Below are positions 13,189 through 26,200 of a stretch of 64,000 bases of DNA, one piece after another (the stretch's first letter is position 1; each line of letters opens with the position of its first letter). The stretch spans positions 11,461,469 through 11,525,468 of the forward strand of contig NC_064472.1 of assembly GCF_023343835.1 (NCBI RefSeq), written 5' to 3'. The stretch comes from Lagopus muta (taxonomy: Eukaryota; Chordata; Aves; Galliformes; Phasianidae). The translations under genes and the position numbers were made by a program. The notes below the pieces were generated by a model, which was not told the DNA's origin, searched no databases, and saw only the letters and a list, made by a program, of their open reading frames with translations.

Positions 13189-16100
13189 GTAAGTCTAACT
13201 TGAATTTGTGATTTAAACATGATAGTGGGGAAAAGTAGCCTTGGATTGTGCATGCCACTTCTAAGAATGAAAAACCAGAAACCATCCTGAAAACAAAGGT
13301 GCCATTTCTTAATGAGAAACCTATTGAACTAAATTGAAGCTCATCTGCTGGACAGATTGATCCTATTTTGGTACAGAGGATTTTGAGACTTGGGAATTTC
13401 ATGACACTATACAGATTGAACGCTCCAAAAGGCATTAATCGTTGGGTCTATTTTTTTCCTGTGAGCATTATCTTAATGACATAGAAGTGAACATAATTTT
13501 TCTGTCTAATGGTTTAGTTTGAATTGAAGTTTTTGTGATGGGCTTTTAAAATCTTGCAGATACTAATGACTTGTGCAACTGTTCCTTGTATTGATTGAAA
13601 TTTGGCAATGAAAGTTTTGTGTGAACAGTCTCAGTATATTTTTCATTGAGACTCAGTGTATTATTTTCTTCTATTCTTCCTCTTGTTCTCTGATGAACAG
13701 TCTTAACTGTGGGAGATAAAAAATTCCAGTAAGAAAGTTACAACATGGCATTGTTATCTTTAAGCTTTCTTAAGGGACTGGGAGATTATTAAATAAGTGT
13801 AAAATAGGCTTCCCATGAGAAAACCAAAGCCTTCAAAAATTCTGCATAGATGGAGAAAAAGGAAAGCAATTTCTAGTCTTAGGATAGACAGAATGAGGTA
13901 GTTTATAACAAATAATAAGTTCTAATGGATTACCTTTGCATTATTTATTGAGTCATATTCTGTTTCTTGCTTGATCTGTTTTGAGTTTTCTACATCTGTG
14001 TTATTTCTGTTCTGCATCTGAGGAAACTAAATGATGGCAGCAACTCATAATGATCTGCAGCTTCTTACCGCAAAAGTCCACATTCTCTTAATTACTTTAA
14101 GTGGCCTTTCTCCACACACAGTATGATTTTAATTCTGAAAGTTGCATGTGTGCATTTTTCTTTTGAAAAAGACATAATCAGAGCATGACTTCTTTCAAGT
14201 CTTCTGAAATAAAGACATATTTACCATTTTGTCTTTTTTCTAGTCAGGGAAACCTTGGCGCTGAAGTCCTAAGCTGTACTGTGTCCAATGTAACACCAAC
14301 ATTTTGCGAATTTCATATAGAATTTGATACTGATTTTTCTTCTAGGAAGCCAAGCAAGACTGAAATTATCAATAAATATACACAAGCCTTTTGACTCTTA
14401 ATACTGAGATTGTAACTGTAGGGATTTGGTGCAATGGCTTTCATGTTTACAGAAACACACTTCAAAATTTACTTTTCTTTGTAGCTGCAAATCAAGAAGT
14501 CAACTATTTATTTCTATTAATTATGCAGCTATTAATTATGCAGATACATATACTGTTAATTTTAATATTTTGATATATAATTAGATTTAATTTTAGTTTA
14601 GAAATATGAATTAAGGCTGTAAAAATTCTACTAATTTAGTATCAGCTGAGCTGATTATCAGTTACTTTTAAAGTATTTCTATGTAATGGTTTAAAAAAAA
14701 AACAACTTGAGAGAATGCAAAAAATACCACTGTTGTGATACAGAAATACAGCTTGTCAGCTCTCATTCTGTTTCCAGTGCTTTGAGAAAATCAGCAGACC
14801 TGCTGGAATTACTTCTTCTTCAGTTTTGAAAGATAGCGACAGACAGGTATAGAAGCCATGACGCTGATATGGAGAGACACAGCTACCAAACAACACTGTG
14901 ATCCAGAACTGTTCTCTAGTATGGCTTATTACTAACAGGCAGTTTCTTGTTTCAGTTTTCCCAATTTCAGAGTCTTTAATTTTTAGTGTGTCTGTATACA
15001 TGTGTGCTCTAAAACCAAAATATGGTTGCCTAAGCAATGTTTCTAAATACAGAACGAAGCACAGCTGCAATTTCTATCCAAATAGGCTTGTGACTCCTGT
15101 GTTTGCAGTATGATGCCATGCCTTATATCTGCACAGTGAATCCTGGTGCCTAGCACAGCTGTTTTGTTCTGCCTTTGGATCTCTGGTTAGAGACAAACAG
15201 AGCTACAGCCCAGCACTGAGTCTGGCAGTGTCCCACAGATGCATGGTACTAATTTGTCAGCTACCTCTTCTGGAGCATGGGAGACTCATGCTGGGAAAGA
15301 GCAATTGGGAGAAATCTTTCTGGGACAACTCAATACAATCATGCTCAGATGACACTAATTAGTTTAGAAAGTGGTCTGCTATGCAATTTGGGAAGGAAGC
15401 TTTGCTAATCAGTGGTCTATTGATTGATCGATCCCCCGTGAGTATATATTCATGCATTTGTTTATTTAATTAGGCTGAAGGTGACTAACTGGAAGACTGT
15501 GATGGATCCAATTATGTAACAACTTGCATAATGCGATTACAGCTTTGGAATGTGCTTGAAAGCACAAAAGGAAAATCAATTAGTTTAGCTTTTTGTTATC
15601 TGTTCACTTAAGGCGCAAAGTGTTTTTAGTGTTTTCTTTCTTGTTCTCTTTCTTAACAACTCTTCAAACAAAATTCTTGATATTGCTCAGATCTTTATTT
15701 GAAGCATAGTTTTTAATGTTTATTTTAAACAAAAGATGGAGAAGACTAATTTTTTCAGGCTTAAGAGTACATTTCTAAGGTGGTAAGTTTTTTTTGTAAT
15801 CCCGTGGTTTCTCAATATGCTTGAACTAAGAGGAACAGAGACAACCCACAGTTTTCTGCATCTGTTCTGTTGAATACTGTGTGTGTCATTCTACTGAGTC
15901 TTGTTCCAGCATTCTTCAGCTCTGGCTCATGTTTGGACAAAACCATCTACATTTTGCCTCTATCTTCTTTTGCTTCAGTTCTACAAATTCTTTTCTCTAT
16001 GGATTACCCATATGCAGTACAATACAGAATTTTTAATTAATGTGGTCAAGGGGAGTAGGTATATTGTTTGGAGATTGTATTAACAGATTTTCATCTGGAA

Positions 16101-19100
16101 TTTTAACTCCTCAGTAGTTCCTCTTATAAAAAAAAAAAAAAAAAAAAAAAAAGTCAAACTAGTGAAAGAAGGGAAAGAAGGTTTTTAAGTCTTGCCTGAC
16201 ATCCCTACCATCACCACCATTCAGCCTCTGACTCAGACCTTCCTATAAACAATAAATTAATTTTAAGGCTATGGAGCAAATACACCTTTGGTGTAAGTTG
16301 TCAGAGCTCTGTTATCGCTCCCACTTATTCTGCACAGACTATTGCCAAGTACATTTGTAATAGAACCTGTCTGGAAATCTGACTCTGCTATTGTAGTCCT
16401 ATTCTTCAAGATGGTGATTTTTTTTCTTGTCCAACTTCCTTAAACAGCAAAACAGTGCTTTCCAACTTGGAATTTGATCATTTAACTCCCACTTGAACTA
16501 ACAATAAGGGCTTTTCAAGGAGGGCCTTTTCAGGAGGGGATAGGACTTATTCATGTGCTAGTCTTTCTACAAGAACAAGTCTTCAAATGGCCTGTTATTT
16601 AAATAATTTGCTGCTATTATTAGAATAAAAATAAATAAATAAATAAAATCAAAGTTTGGAAATAATTCGTAGTATGTAAATGGCAGCACTTCCATGTCCT
16701 GAAGTTATTTTGTCTGTGTGCCAGTGCACCATTGCCATGTTTGCATGTTATTTCAAGGTACTGAACTGGAATCAAATGCTTATGACTATTAAGTGAAACA
16801 AAAGATCTCTAATTTAATTTACTGCAATTGTATCAGCTGTTGCTTAATGAAATGAGTAAGACGATATAAAAAAGCTTTAATTCTCTACAAATGCACTTTA
16901 ACAAAACTGTTGTCAATAGCAGTCAGCAGAAATGATGTATTTTCTTTTGAACAAGAATGTTCATGCCTCAGAGACTGAGTGAAAGTAAATTTTGTAGCAT
17001 ATTCCAACCCCAAATCCTTTAACTTGTTCAAACTATTCGTTTTTCCTTTCTCACTTTTGTATCTTCTTGTATTTGGAGATAAGTGGAGTTGCATGATGGG
17101 CATCACCATTTGACGAGTAAATTAGGTATTAAATGTTTTTTTGTGAGGAACGTCTTCCTTTTATGTATTCATGTTTCCTATTGTATTTATCTTAGTAGGA
17201 GCTTTTGAAAAAATACATGTTTACTGCAGTTATTATACTGTCCTGATTGAGAGAGAAAGCTATAGAAATTATTTAGACAGCTCACCTCCAAAACCAGGGA
17301 AGTACCTTACCAAATGAGCGCAGTGTCTGTGGAATGGAAGAGCTGCAGTATCCTTCCTTTGTTGATTCGAAACTGTATTAATCCAGTAGAAGACCTTCAA
17401 AATTAAGGAAGTTTCCACATTTTATTGTGTACATACTGGAGCTCCTCAGTAAAACATTGTACACTAGGGGATGTTTCCTTTGCGCAGTCAGAATCATAGA
17501 ATCACAGAATCACCAAAGTTGGAAAAGACCTACAAGGTCATCCAGTCCAACCATCCACCATCACCAATAGTTCTCACTAAACCATATCCCTCAACACAAA
17601 ATCCAAACGTTCCTTGAGCACATCCAGAATCAGTGACTGCACCACCTCCCTGGGCAGCACATTCCACTGCCTAACCACTCTTTCAGAGAAGTAGTATTTC
17701 CTAACCTCCAGCCTAAAACTATGTTATCTCCAGAAATTGACCTAACATTTAATTAGAAAAGCATCCTAGCATATTGTCTTCTGAAAATTGTACCAAGGTG
17801 GGACCTGCAAGAAGTGCTAATATCTGAGCATCATTACCTCCCTAGGAATGGAGTTGATTGGTGTTCCAAAAACTTGGTAAGTTCTCTGTCAGAAAGAAAT
17901 TTTTGACTAACATTTATCATAGTGTCTAATTTATGGTGGTCCAGATGGCAACAACAATGTCTACGTTTCAGAATGTAGACAAAATAAAGACAACCACATG
18001 GTAGAGTGATCTCTATCCATGTTCTACTGCTCAAGAACAGTAAAACTGGAATCTGGTTCTTGTTTCAAAATTTCTAGTAAAGTTTGCTGTCATGTGAGAT
18101 TAGTTGTAAATGCTTTTATTTTTCCAAAACTTCCTTGAAATCCTTTTCAGGTTAATATCTTGATTGCTCATTTTAGTTTCCCCTGCTTCCCACAGCATTG
18201 TTATGAATTTGATTCAATTAAAGTGTTATTATTATATTTCCTGAAAAATTACTTTCCACTTTAGTCTAAAGTTTATAAATGCTAATGAAACATCTGGGCA
18301 TGGTTGGACAAAATCATCCTCTGCCAGGATAGTAAACTGGGCTAATTATCTTTCCGTTACACTCAGTATGAGCCAGTTGTTACTATACAGTGAGGACAGT
18401 TACTTGTATCTCCACAGTGAAGGACCAATAATTAATTTTTATTTTAGAGTTTGGCAATACATGCAAAAATCCATGTTTCATACAAGTATTTTTGTACTGA
18501 CAAGCATAACTTTTGTAGGTTTTTAAATGATGTCCTTCGAGTCCAGTTCGTACCAGTGGTCCTGCCAGGAACAATCCTGGTTCTTGACTCTAGGATAGTT
18601 TCTGATGTTCTGAGTATACAACCTCTCACTGAGACCTGAAAATGCATCATGATCATATTTTTGCATCAGAGCTCTTGGAACGGGTCCAGAGAAGGGCCAC
18701 TAATATGATCAGAGGAACTGGGCTTGTTTAGTTTGGAAAAGAGAAGGCTCCAGGGAGACCTCATTGTGGCCTTCCAGTACTTGAAGGGAGTGTGTAAACA
18801 GGAGGGGAAACGGCTGTTTACAAGGGTGAATGGTGATAGGACTAGGGGGAATGGTTTTAAACTGAAATAGAGAATGTTTAGGTTAGATATTAGTAGGAAG
18901 TTTTTCACACAGAGCGTGGTGAGGCACTGGAACAGGTTGCCCAAGGAGGCTGTGGATGCCCCATCCCTGGAGGCATTCAAGGCCAGGCTGCATGTGGCTC
19001 TGGGCAGCCTGGTCTGGTGGCTGGCAACCCTGCACATAGCAGGGTAGAAAATAAATGATCTTTGAAGTCCTTTTCAACCCAGGCAATTCTGTGATTCTGT

Positions 19101-22100
19101 GATTCTATGACCTTAGTTATATTTTTGGCAGGACTTTGAATCAAGAATGTTCAAGTTCTGCTGTATGCATTTTTAAAGCGCTATTTGTTAAGACATTTTA
19201 ATATTGTTGTACCTTCATCTTTAAAAATAAGAAGCGACAATCTTGTAAAGAGACAGAAATGAATGCTGTTTAGTTAGTTAGTTAGTTTAGTTAGTTTCAG
19301 TTATGAGGATCCTAACCTTTGCTCCTGAGAAACTGAAACTTTCTCTTTAATAATTTCATGGGAAAAACAAACAGATTCCACTTATCTGAAAAGCAAACTC
19401 CCTGTTTCGAATAAACTGCTTTGAACATTGAGAAATATCCCATGGGTCTTGTGCATCTTATATGCACAAGATTTCCTGCAGATGACAGCTAGAGTTCAAG
19501 GAGCAAACAATCAAATTCTTCTAAGAGCTAGTTTGCATCTTCTGTATAGTACTTGCTTTTATTTGCTGATTGATAGGGTGTCTATTCTTAATAAGTGGTT
19601 GCATTTCATTATGTGTATGAGTAGATCTGTGATCTCGGAGAAATCAAGTTTCCTTCTGAAGGGCCTCCATGCATGTGTTTGGATACTCTGTGAGGCACCC
19701 ATCCCTCTCTGGTAGGATTGGACAAACCTGTAATGCTGCTGCACCAGGCAGCTGATGGAATTCCCTGTAAAACAGGTCCTTCTACAGGGTTGCCAAATAC
19801 CCAGTTTTTTACCAGACCTGGCCTGTTTTCAAGAAGCCTGTGAGATGCTTTCGTCAGAGCATAGCCTAGATGGTTGGAAGTCTTTTTGTGCCTGGCTTGG
19901 AACAGCTGCTGCTTGGCTCATGTGGAGGCAGAACACTGCTTCTGTGTTGTGAACACTGTGGCTGCTCTTTTCACTTGTCTTATCCAAGCTGGCAAGAGAG
20001 CACGGGAAGCATGTTTCTTGTGGGCTGGGCCAGAACCAGGCTGTGCAGGGCTGTAGGGGACAGGGCAAAGGCTGAAGTTGTTTTTCAGATTTATATCTAT
20101 GTAATGGGCTGCAGTTGTTTAACGTGTTTTTCAAAGACTTATGCAACCAAATGAGCTGCATATGTAAATTTTAATTACACTAACTGGCTTCTACTAGCCT
20201 AAAGTGCCCCAGCCTAGAAAGGGAAGGAGAGCAGATAACTGAAACAAAGTAATATGTAAAAGCCAGATTTTTTTCTTCAAAACACTTACTTGTTTTACCT
20301 ACTGTGCAGGTGCATGTTGTGTTAAGAAAGCACTAACTGGAAAATGAAGGAATGTGCAGAACTTGGCTGTTCCTACTCCATATGTGTGGAGTCTTTGTTA
20401 AAAGCTTTACTGGTATTTATTCTGAAATGCTAAATTAGAATACATTGTCATAATCTTTTAAAAAATGTAATCTTAACCATCAGTCTCTGAAGAATGTTAT
20501 TGGTGGATTAATGCACTTGTTTTTTAATTCCCCTGTGAAGTAAGAGAAGGTAACTTTATATAATAGTTTCAAAAAAATCAAATAGTTCTCCTACTTCAAG
20601 CCTAAAATGATTCATTCTACCTGAAGTTTAAAAATCACAGAAACTTCAAAGATAGTGCATACCCTGAGCTACCGTAAGTCAGGGTCCCTGATGATGAATA
20701 AGGATATCTGTACTCTTTGGTTCTTGGAGTACTGTGTATAGTTCATAAGCCCTGCTGGATTTTCATGCAACGAAAATATTTTCTTTAGATTAACTTCTAC
20801 CCAGTTATTTTCAGCCTTTTCCAGCCCTTTCCTGGCTTCTTGTTATGCTAACATGCTTTGGGATTTCCTAGCTCTAATTTCATGACTTTTCATGTAGTGG
20901 AGCTGCTATTTGTGTTTGCTGGCCCACAGGCAGCAATACCAAGCAGGCTGTGTTGGAGGATGTCTAGGTACTAGACATTGCTTTTTTTGTTGGGCTTAAT
21001 TTTAAGTTTGAACTCCATTCTGGCCTTGCAAGCGAGGACAGCAAATGGGTAATTGGTTTTATCTAATGCGAGGGAAGAAGTTGTAGTGATCTGGACACAT
21101 TTATGGCACGCTTAAAGACTTCGCCATATGTTAATAAAGACATTTTGCCAGAAACCATATATATTGAGAAGTTAACTATGCATCACTTTGGCCTTTGAGA
21201 TGTAGGATCTGTTCTAAAGAAATAATTAGAAGGAAGCTTCCCTATAAACTAGCCAGTGTTAGACTGATCTACAAGAAGGTCACAAGGGAATATGTAGGAA
21301 ACTGCGGACATGTTTGTCTAACCTCAGTGCCTGGAAAAATTATCCTGTGTACCACTGAAAACAATTAAATAAGCTATTATCAGGCGTAGTCAAGGATGAG
21401 TTCCTGAGGGGAAAGTCATGTCTTAATTTGATCTAAGGTCACCATTTGCTGGATTAAGGAAAGGTGGTAGAAATAATCATTCTGAATTTCAATAAGTCCT
21501 TTGGTAACATTCCTCACAGCATCCATCTGGACAAATTATCCAACTAGGAGATAAATAGGCTCACACCATGCTGGGTGTTGACAGGGAATGGGGCTACATA
21601 CGGCTGGTAGCTGCTCTCTTGTGATATTCTCCAGGGCTCAATTCTCAGGCCAGTCCCATTCAGTGTTTAATCAATGGTCTGGATGCAGGAGTGTAATACA
21701 TCCTCATCATGTTTAGTAATGACATTAAACTGAGAGGTGCTGCTGACTGCCTGGAGGGATGAGAGGCAGAGAGATCAGTCAACAATATGTTCAACAGAAA
21801 AAAAATACCTGATGCTGCACCTCGGGTGGAGCATTGCAGGACACAGGCACAGCTGGGAGACAAGTGGCTGGAGAGAAGCTTAGCAGGAAGAGACCTGGGG
21901 GAGTTGCTGGAGACAGCAGCTCAGCACAAGCCAGCAGTTTGCCCAGACAGCCATGAGGGCAAATTGCCTTGCAGGGGACACTGAACACAACAGAGCTTGT
22001 GGTCAGAATAGGCGATTCTTTGCTATGTTTTGTGTTGGAGTGGCTCACCTAGAGTGTTGTGTGCAGTTGTGGGCTCCACAATACAAAAAGGATGTTAAGG

Positions 22101-23228
22101 TCCTTGAAAGGGTTCTGAGAGTCCTTTATTGCTACTTGTGAGCAACAAAGCTGGTGACAGGGCTGAAAGGTATGTCCTATGAGAAGGCGATGTGGACACT
22201 TGGGCTGTCCAGCAGAAGAGGAGGCTGAGAGATGACCTCACTTCTCTCAGCAGCACAGAGGGAGGTGCCAGCATCTGCTTCCTGGGAGCTGAATATTGGA
22301 ATGCACAGGAGCATCACAGAAGTGTGCTGGGAGAGGTTCAAACAGGACATTAGGAAAGATGTTTCTTCTGTGAAGGAAGCCAAACACTCATAACAGGCTT
22401 CCTAAAGAAGTAATTGATGCCCACTACTTGTCAGTGCTCAAGAGGCATTTGCCCTCAATAATATGCTTTAGCTTTTAGTTAGCCCTGAAGTAGTCAGTGG
22501 TTGGACTTGGTAATCTCTGTAGATATCTTCCAAATGAACTATTCTGTTCTGCTCTAACCACGGCTTTTTTGGCACAAGCAACACTGCTCTCGTTTCTGAA
22601 CTTTTTAAGCTTTTCAGGAGCTTCACCGTTTCTTTTGTGTTGTCAATATTTGTACCCTGAAATACCAGAAATAAAAGTAGCATTTCAAAACTTGAGGCTT
22701 TCTGTCAGTACGTAAGGGTACTGAAGCTGGCCATTGGCAGAATCTCTGCAATTAGCTGATGTTGGTTTTTGAGGGCCTTTAAAGAAGGATACTCTAAAGG
22801 AAACCCAAATTTAAATTGTGAGTACTTTCATCTACAGTTAAGGACACATGGGAGAGGAATCTGTGCTTCAGATTTGAGGAGGGAGTTTGTGGTAATGTGG
22901 TAATAGAGTTTGCCAAAGAAAACTGTGCACGAAAATGGAACTGCTGGAACATGACCTGAGAATGTAAAATATAAAGGTTCTGGAGATCTCTAAAATCAAC
23001 CTGAATAGCAGGTGGGTGGATATTTTTGTTGAGTTTGAAAGCAAAGATCAGGGGTCTGTGGCTTGCCAACTCCTTTACTGCATGATGAAATTATTGCTTC
23101 TTTCCTAATTAGAAAATAGCCATTCAGCAGCCTTGCTTTTTTAATGTCCTATACTTTGAGGTGTGTATGATTGAAACAAGACTCTTTATACTTTGAGTCA
23201 AAGCTGGAAACTTCATATGAAAACTCTG

Positions 23229-23264
<36 letters not shown>

Positions 23265-26200
23265 CTTTTGCAGAGTATGTGCTAACACAGAAGATCCATG
23301 TATGTTTGTTGCCCAGGGGTTTTGTGTGTACTACGGGTAGCTGATCATGTCATGTTTAAATAGAGGATAGGAGAACACATTCTGTTTGCATTGCATTATG
23401 TTTTAGTGACTGGTATGAAGAGGGAAACACTTCCATAGCTCATGCTAAATCCATACCTGCTTATGTCACCTTTCTTAAAATCCTAACCTGCCTGCACTCA
23501 AAAAGATAGCAGCAGCTAATTACTGAAACATCTTTTAAATCTCATACTGCTTTCTTTTCTGAGTTTTTAATGAGAACAGCTCTAGCCTGAAAACAAAATG
23601 TATTTACTATAGTTGTTTCTCCTGTTGTAATTTTTGCATTCTTGTGGGTATGTGCAAGTCTGACAGAACGATACAGACTGCCTGCACTTAATTAAAAGCC
23701 ACATTTATTGCATTTGCTCTTGCTTGAAGGTGTAATGGATGCACTATGAAGCTGTGGGTTTTATTTATTTAAAACAAAATAGTGAACTAGTAAAAATTGA
23801 TGGTAGATGTCTGATTTGCCTTTATCTCTGGCAATCTCTGATTTTCTGTACATCAGAATGGGTTTGTTGTAGCATCCATTGGTACTTTGTGTCTGTAGTA
23901 CAGAAATATCTATAGTAACTGAAGCACATCTTCATGAGGATTTATCTGGTGGTATTCTGCAGTTTATCTTTCTCAATTTTGATTTGGTTTTCATCCTGAA
24001 GCTGGTTCTACTGTGCCCTTTCCATTTTGGATTGCCAGTGTAAGGAAGTCCTGTTCACACATCTTTATTCTCACTTAGGAGTGACTCAAGAAGTTAGTTC
24101 CCTGACACATTTCAAAGCTGGAGGACAGTGCAGCTAAAGGGACTGAGAGCAGCTGTGGAACAGGGATAACTTCAGTTGGTACTTCTGGTGCAGTCTGCCT
24201 CTTCTGCTTTCATGCTTAGGTAGCAAGCATGGACTTGAGCCTCTCTAACAATTGTCACTTGGTAGACAGAGAATGGTAAAGATTTGGAAACTTTCACAGG
24301 CAAATGCTCAGTAAATACTCAGTAAATTTTAGTTTTTAGGCTTAAGGTGAAATTCTACATCACCTTAAACTTCACTGAGATGATGCTTTCATGCTCCTGT
24401 CACTTAATTTGTACCGACAGTGTGCATGTATATGTGACTGTGATGAAACCATGAAAAGCAGCTTTGTTTTTCAGCTGATTTTGTTCTATCTCAGTGATGT
24501 GGTTACCTACCTAGTTGTGTAGATGCAAGGAAGACGTAGAACCAGGCAGTTGGATCAGTAGATGCTGGCCATGGAAGCATAATCCTTGCTGGAATGAAGA
24601 GTTACTGCTTTGCTGAGTGCCCTGTCTTGGCTGACAGAGGAAGGCACAAAAACAGTGTCTGTTTGGGGACCATTCTGGACCATTCCCATTCTTTAAGTCT
24701 GAAACTATTTTTCTTTTGAATTAGGTTCATGATGTGTTGAATTTTTTTTTTTTTTTTTTTTTTGTTAGGTTTAAAAAGATTAATTTCATCACTGATTTTT
24801 ATTTTATTTTTTTGGTTGATAAAATCCCAAACCATTCACGGAAAAATAAACTTTCTTCGCTAATTACTGATTATTGTATTACATGCCAAAAGAGACCATA
24901 TTTGGTATTATTCCTCAGTAATTGCAGACACATCATTTGTGCACGGAATATGCTGCTCCCATTTTATTACAGCTCTTTCTCACTCCGGTGAGGTCTCTGC
25001 CTCCTTCCAGTACTTCTGCCACTTGGCCTATGGTGGAAAACAATCAAAATACAGATAACATTTAATACACTTATTGGTACTGTTTTTGTTGAAAGAAGAA
25101 ATCAAGGCTTTGGGGAACAATTCTGGCTGTGAAAATCACAGGCATTTTAAGCAAGGTGCTGCCTCCAAGGTGTGTAGATGTTCAAATCAGTACACAAAAT
25201 GAGCCAGATTACCAATGGGTCTCTTCCTGACCGAGGTATCTGGCAAATCACTTGCCTATCTCATCTGGTAGCAGCAAGGGTTGAATGTTTTCCATTTCTG
25301 TATTTTTTTTAGTTGGCATTCAAGCACTCTGAGCAGCTCTGTGTCTTTATTTTATCAGTCTTCTTTGTTTGTATAAAAGTATTGGTCTGTTGGGAAACTG
25401 TAAATCATCAGACTGTTGGCAGACAAGCCAGATTTCTTGAAAGTCAATAAAGATTTAACATACGATATAGAAAATGAAGAAGAATGAACTGCTTTGGGAA
25501 GGGATGTTTTTACTCAAAATAAACCTTGACAATGAGTAAGTTTGAGTTCATAGTGTATTTCAAACATTCTTGCACTTAGAATATTTTCAGACCACTCAGA
25601 TAAAATAGTAGAGAACAATAGCATTGTATGCTTGCATGCATGTTTTACTTTCTTCTTTGTTCTTTGTCATAATATTGTATTAGCTATTTTCTGTTCACTT
25701 GGCATTCATAATTCTACCATGTTCTTTATTTTCTTTGGATTTTGATAAATACTGTATTAGACTGCTTTCAGGCACTGGAGAGATTCTGTGTTCTGCTCCA
25801 GAAAAGCTCTGGAGCATGATGCTGCCATGCAGAACTGCAATACCCAATAGGATATATTTTTTCTGCTGTTTTAATTTTGCTTTTCTTTAGAGAAGTGAAA
25901 ATTTCCTTATGCTAGAAGGTTACAGTCTTAATTTGAGGCTTTATTTTTTTCTTGTTTTATCGTGTTCTACTATATTTTTGTGGCATTTTCCCTAGTTATA
26001 TGGACCAGCTGTCAAAATAACATTCAGTTAGAGGACTGTGCTCAGTTTTGTAGAATGTAGCTATATACACTGTTAAGCAGAGAATCTGGATTCAGTAGAC
26101 TCATGTCTTGTTACTAACAACACCTCAACAAGCTCAATTAGCTTATTTTTTACAAATCTAGCCTCTAAATTTTGATAATTCTGTTAGCTGTTGTGAAGTT

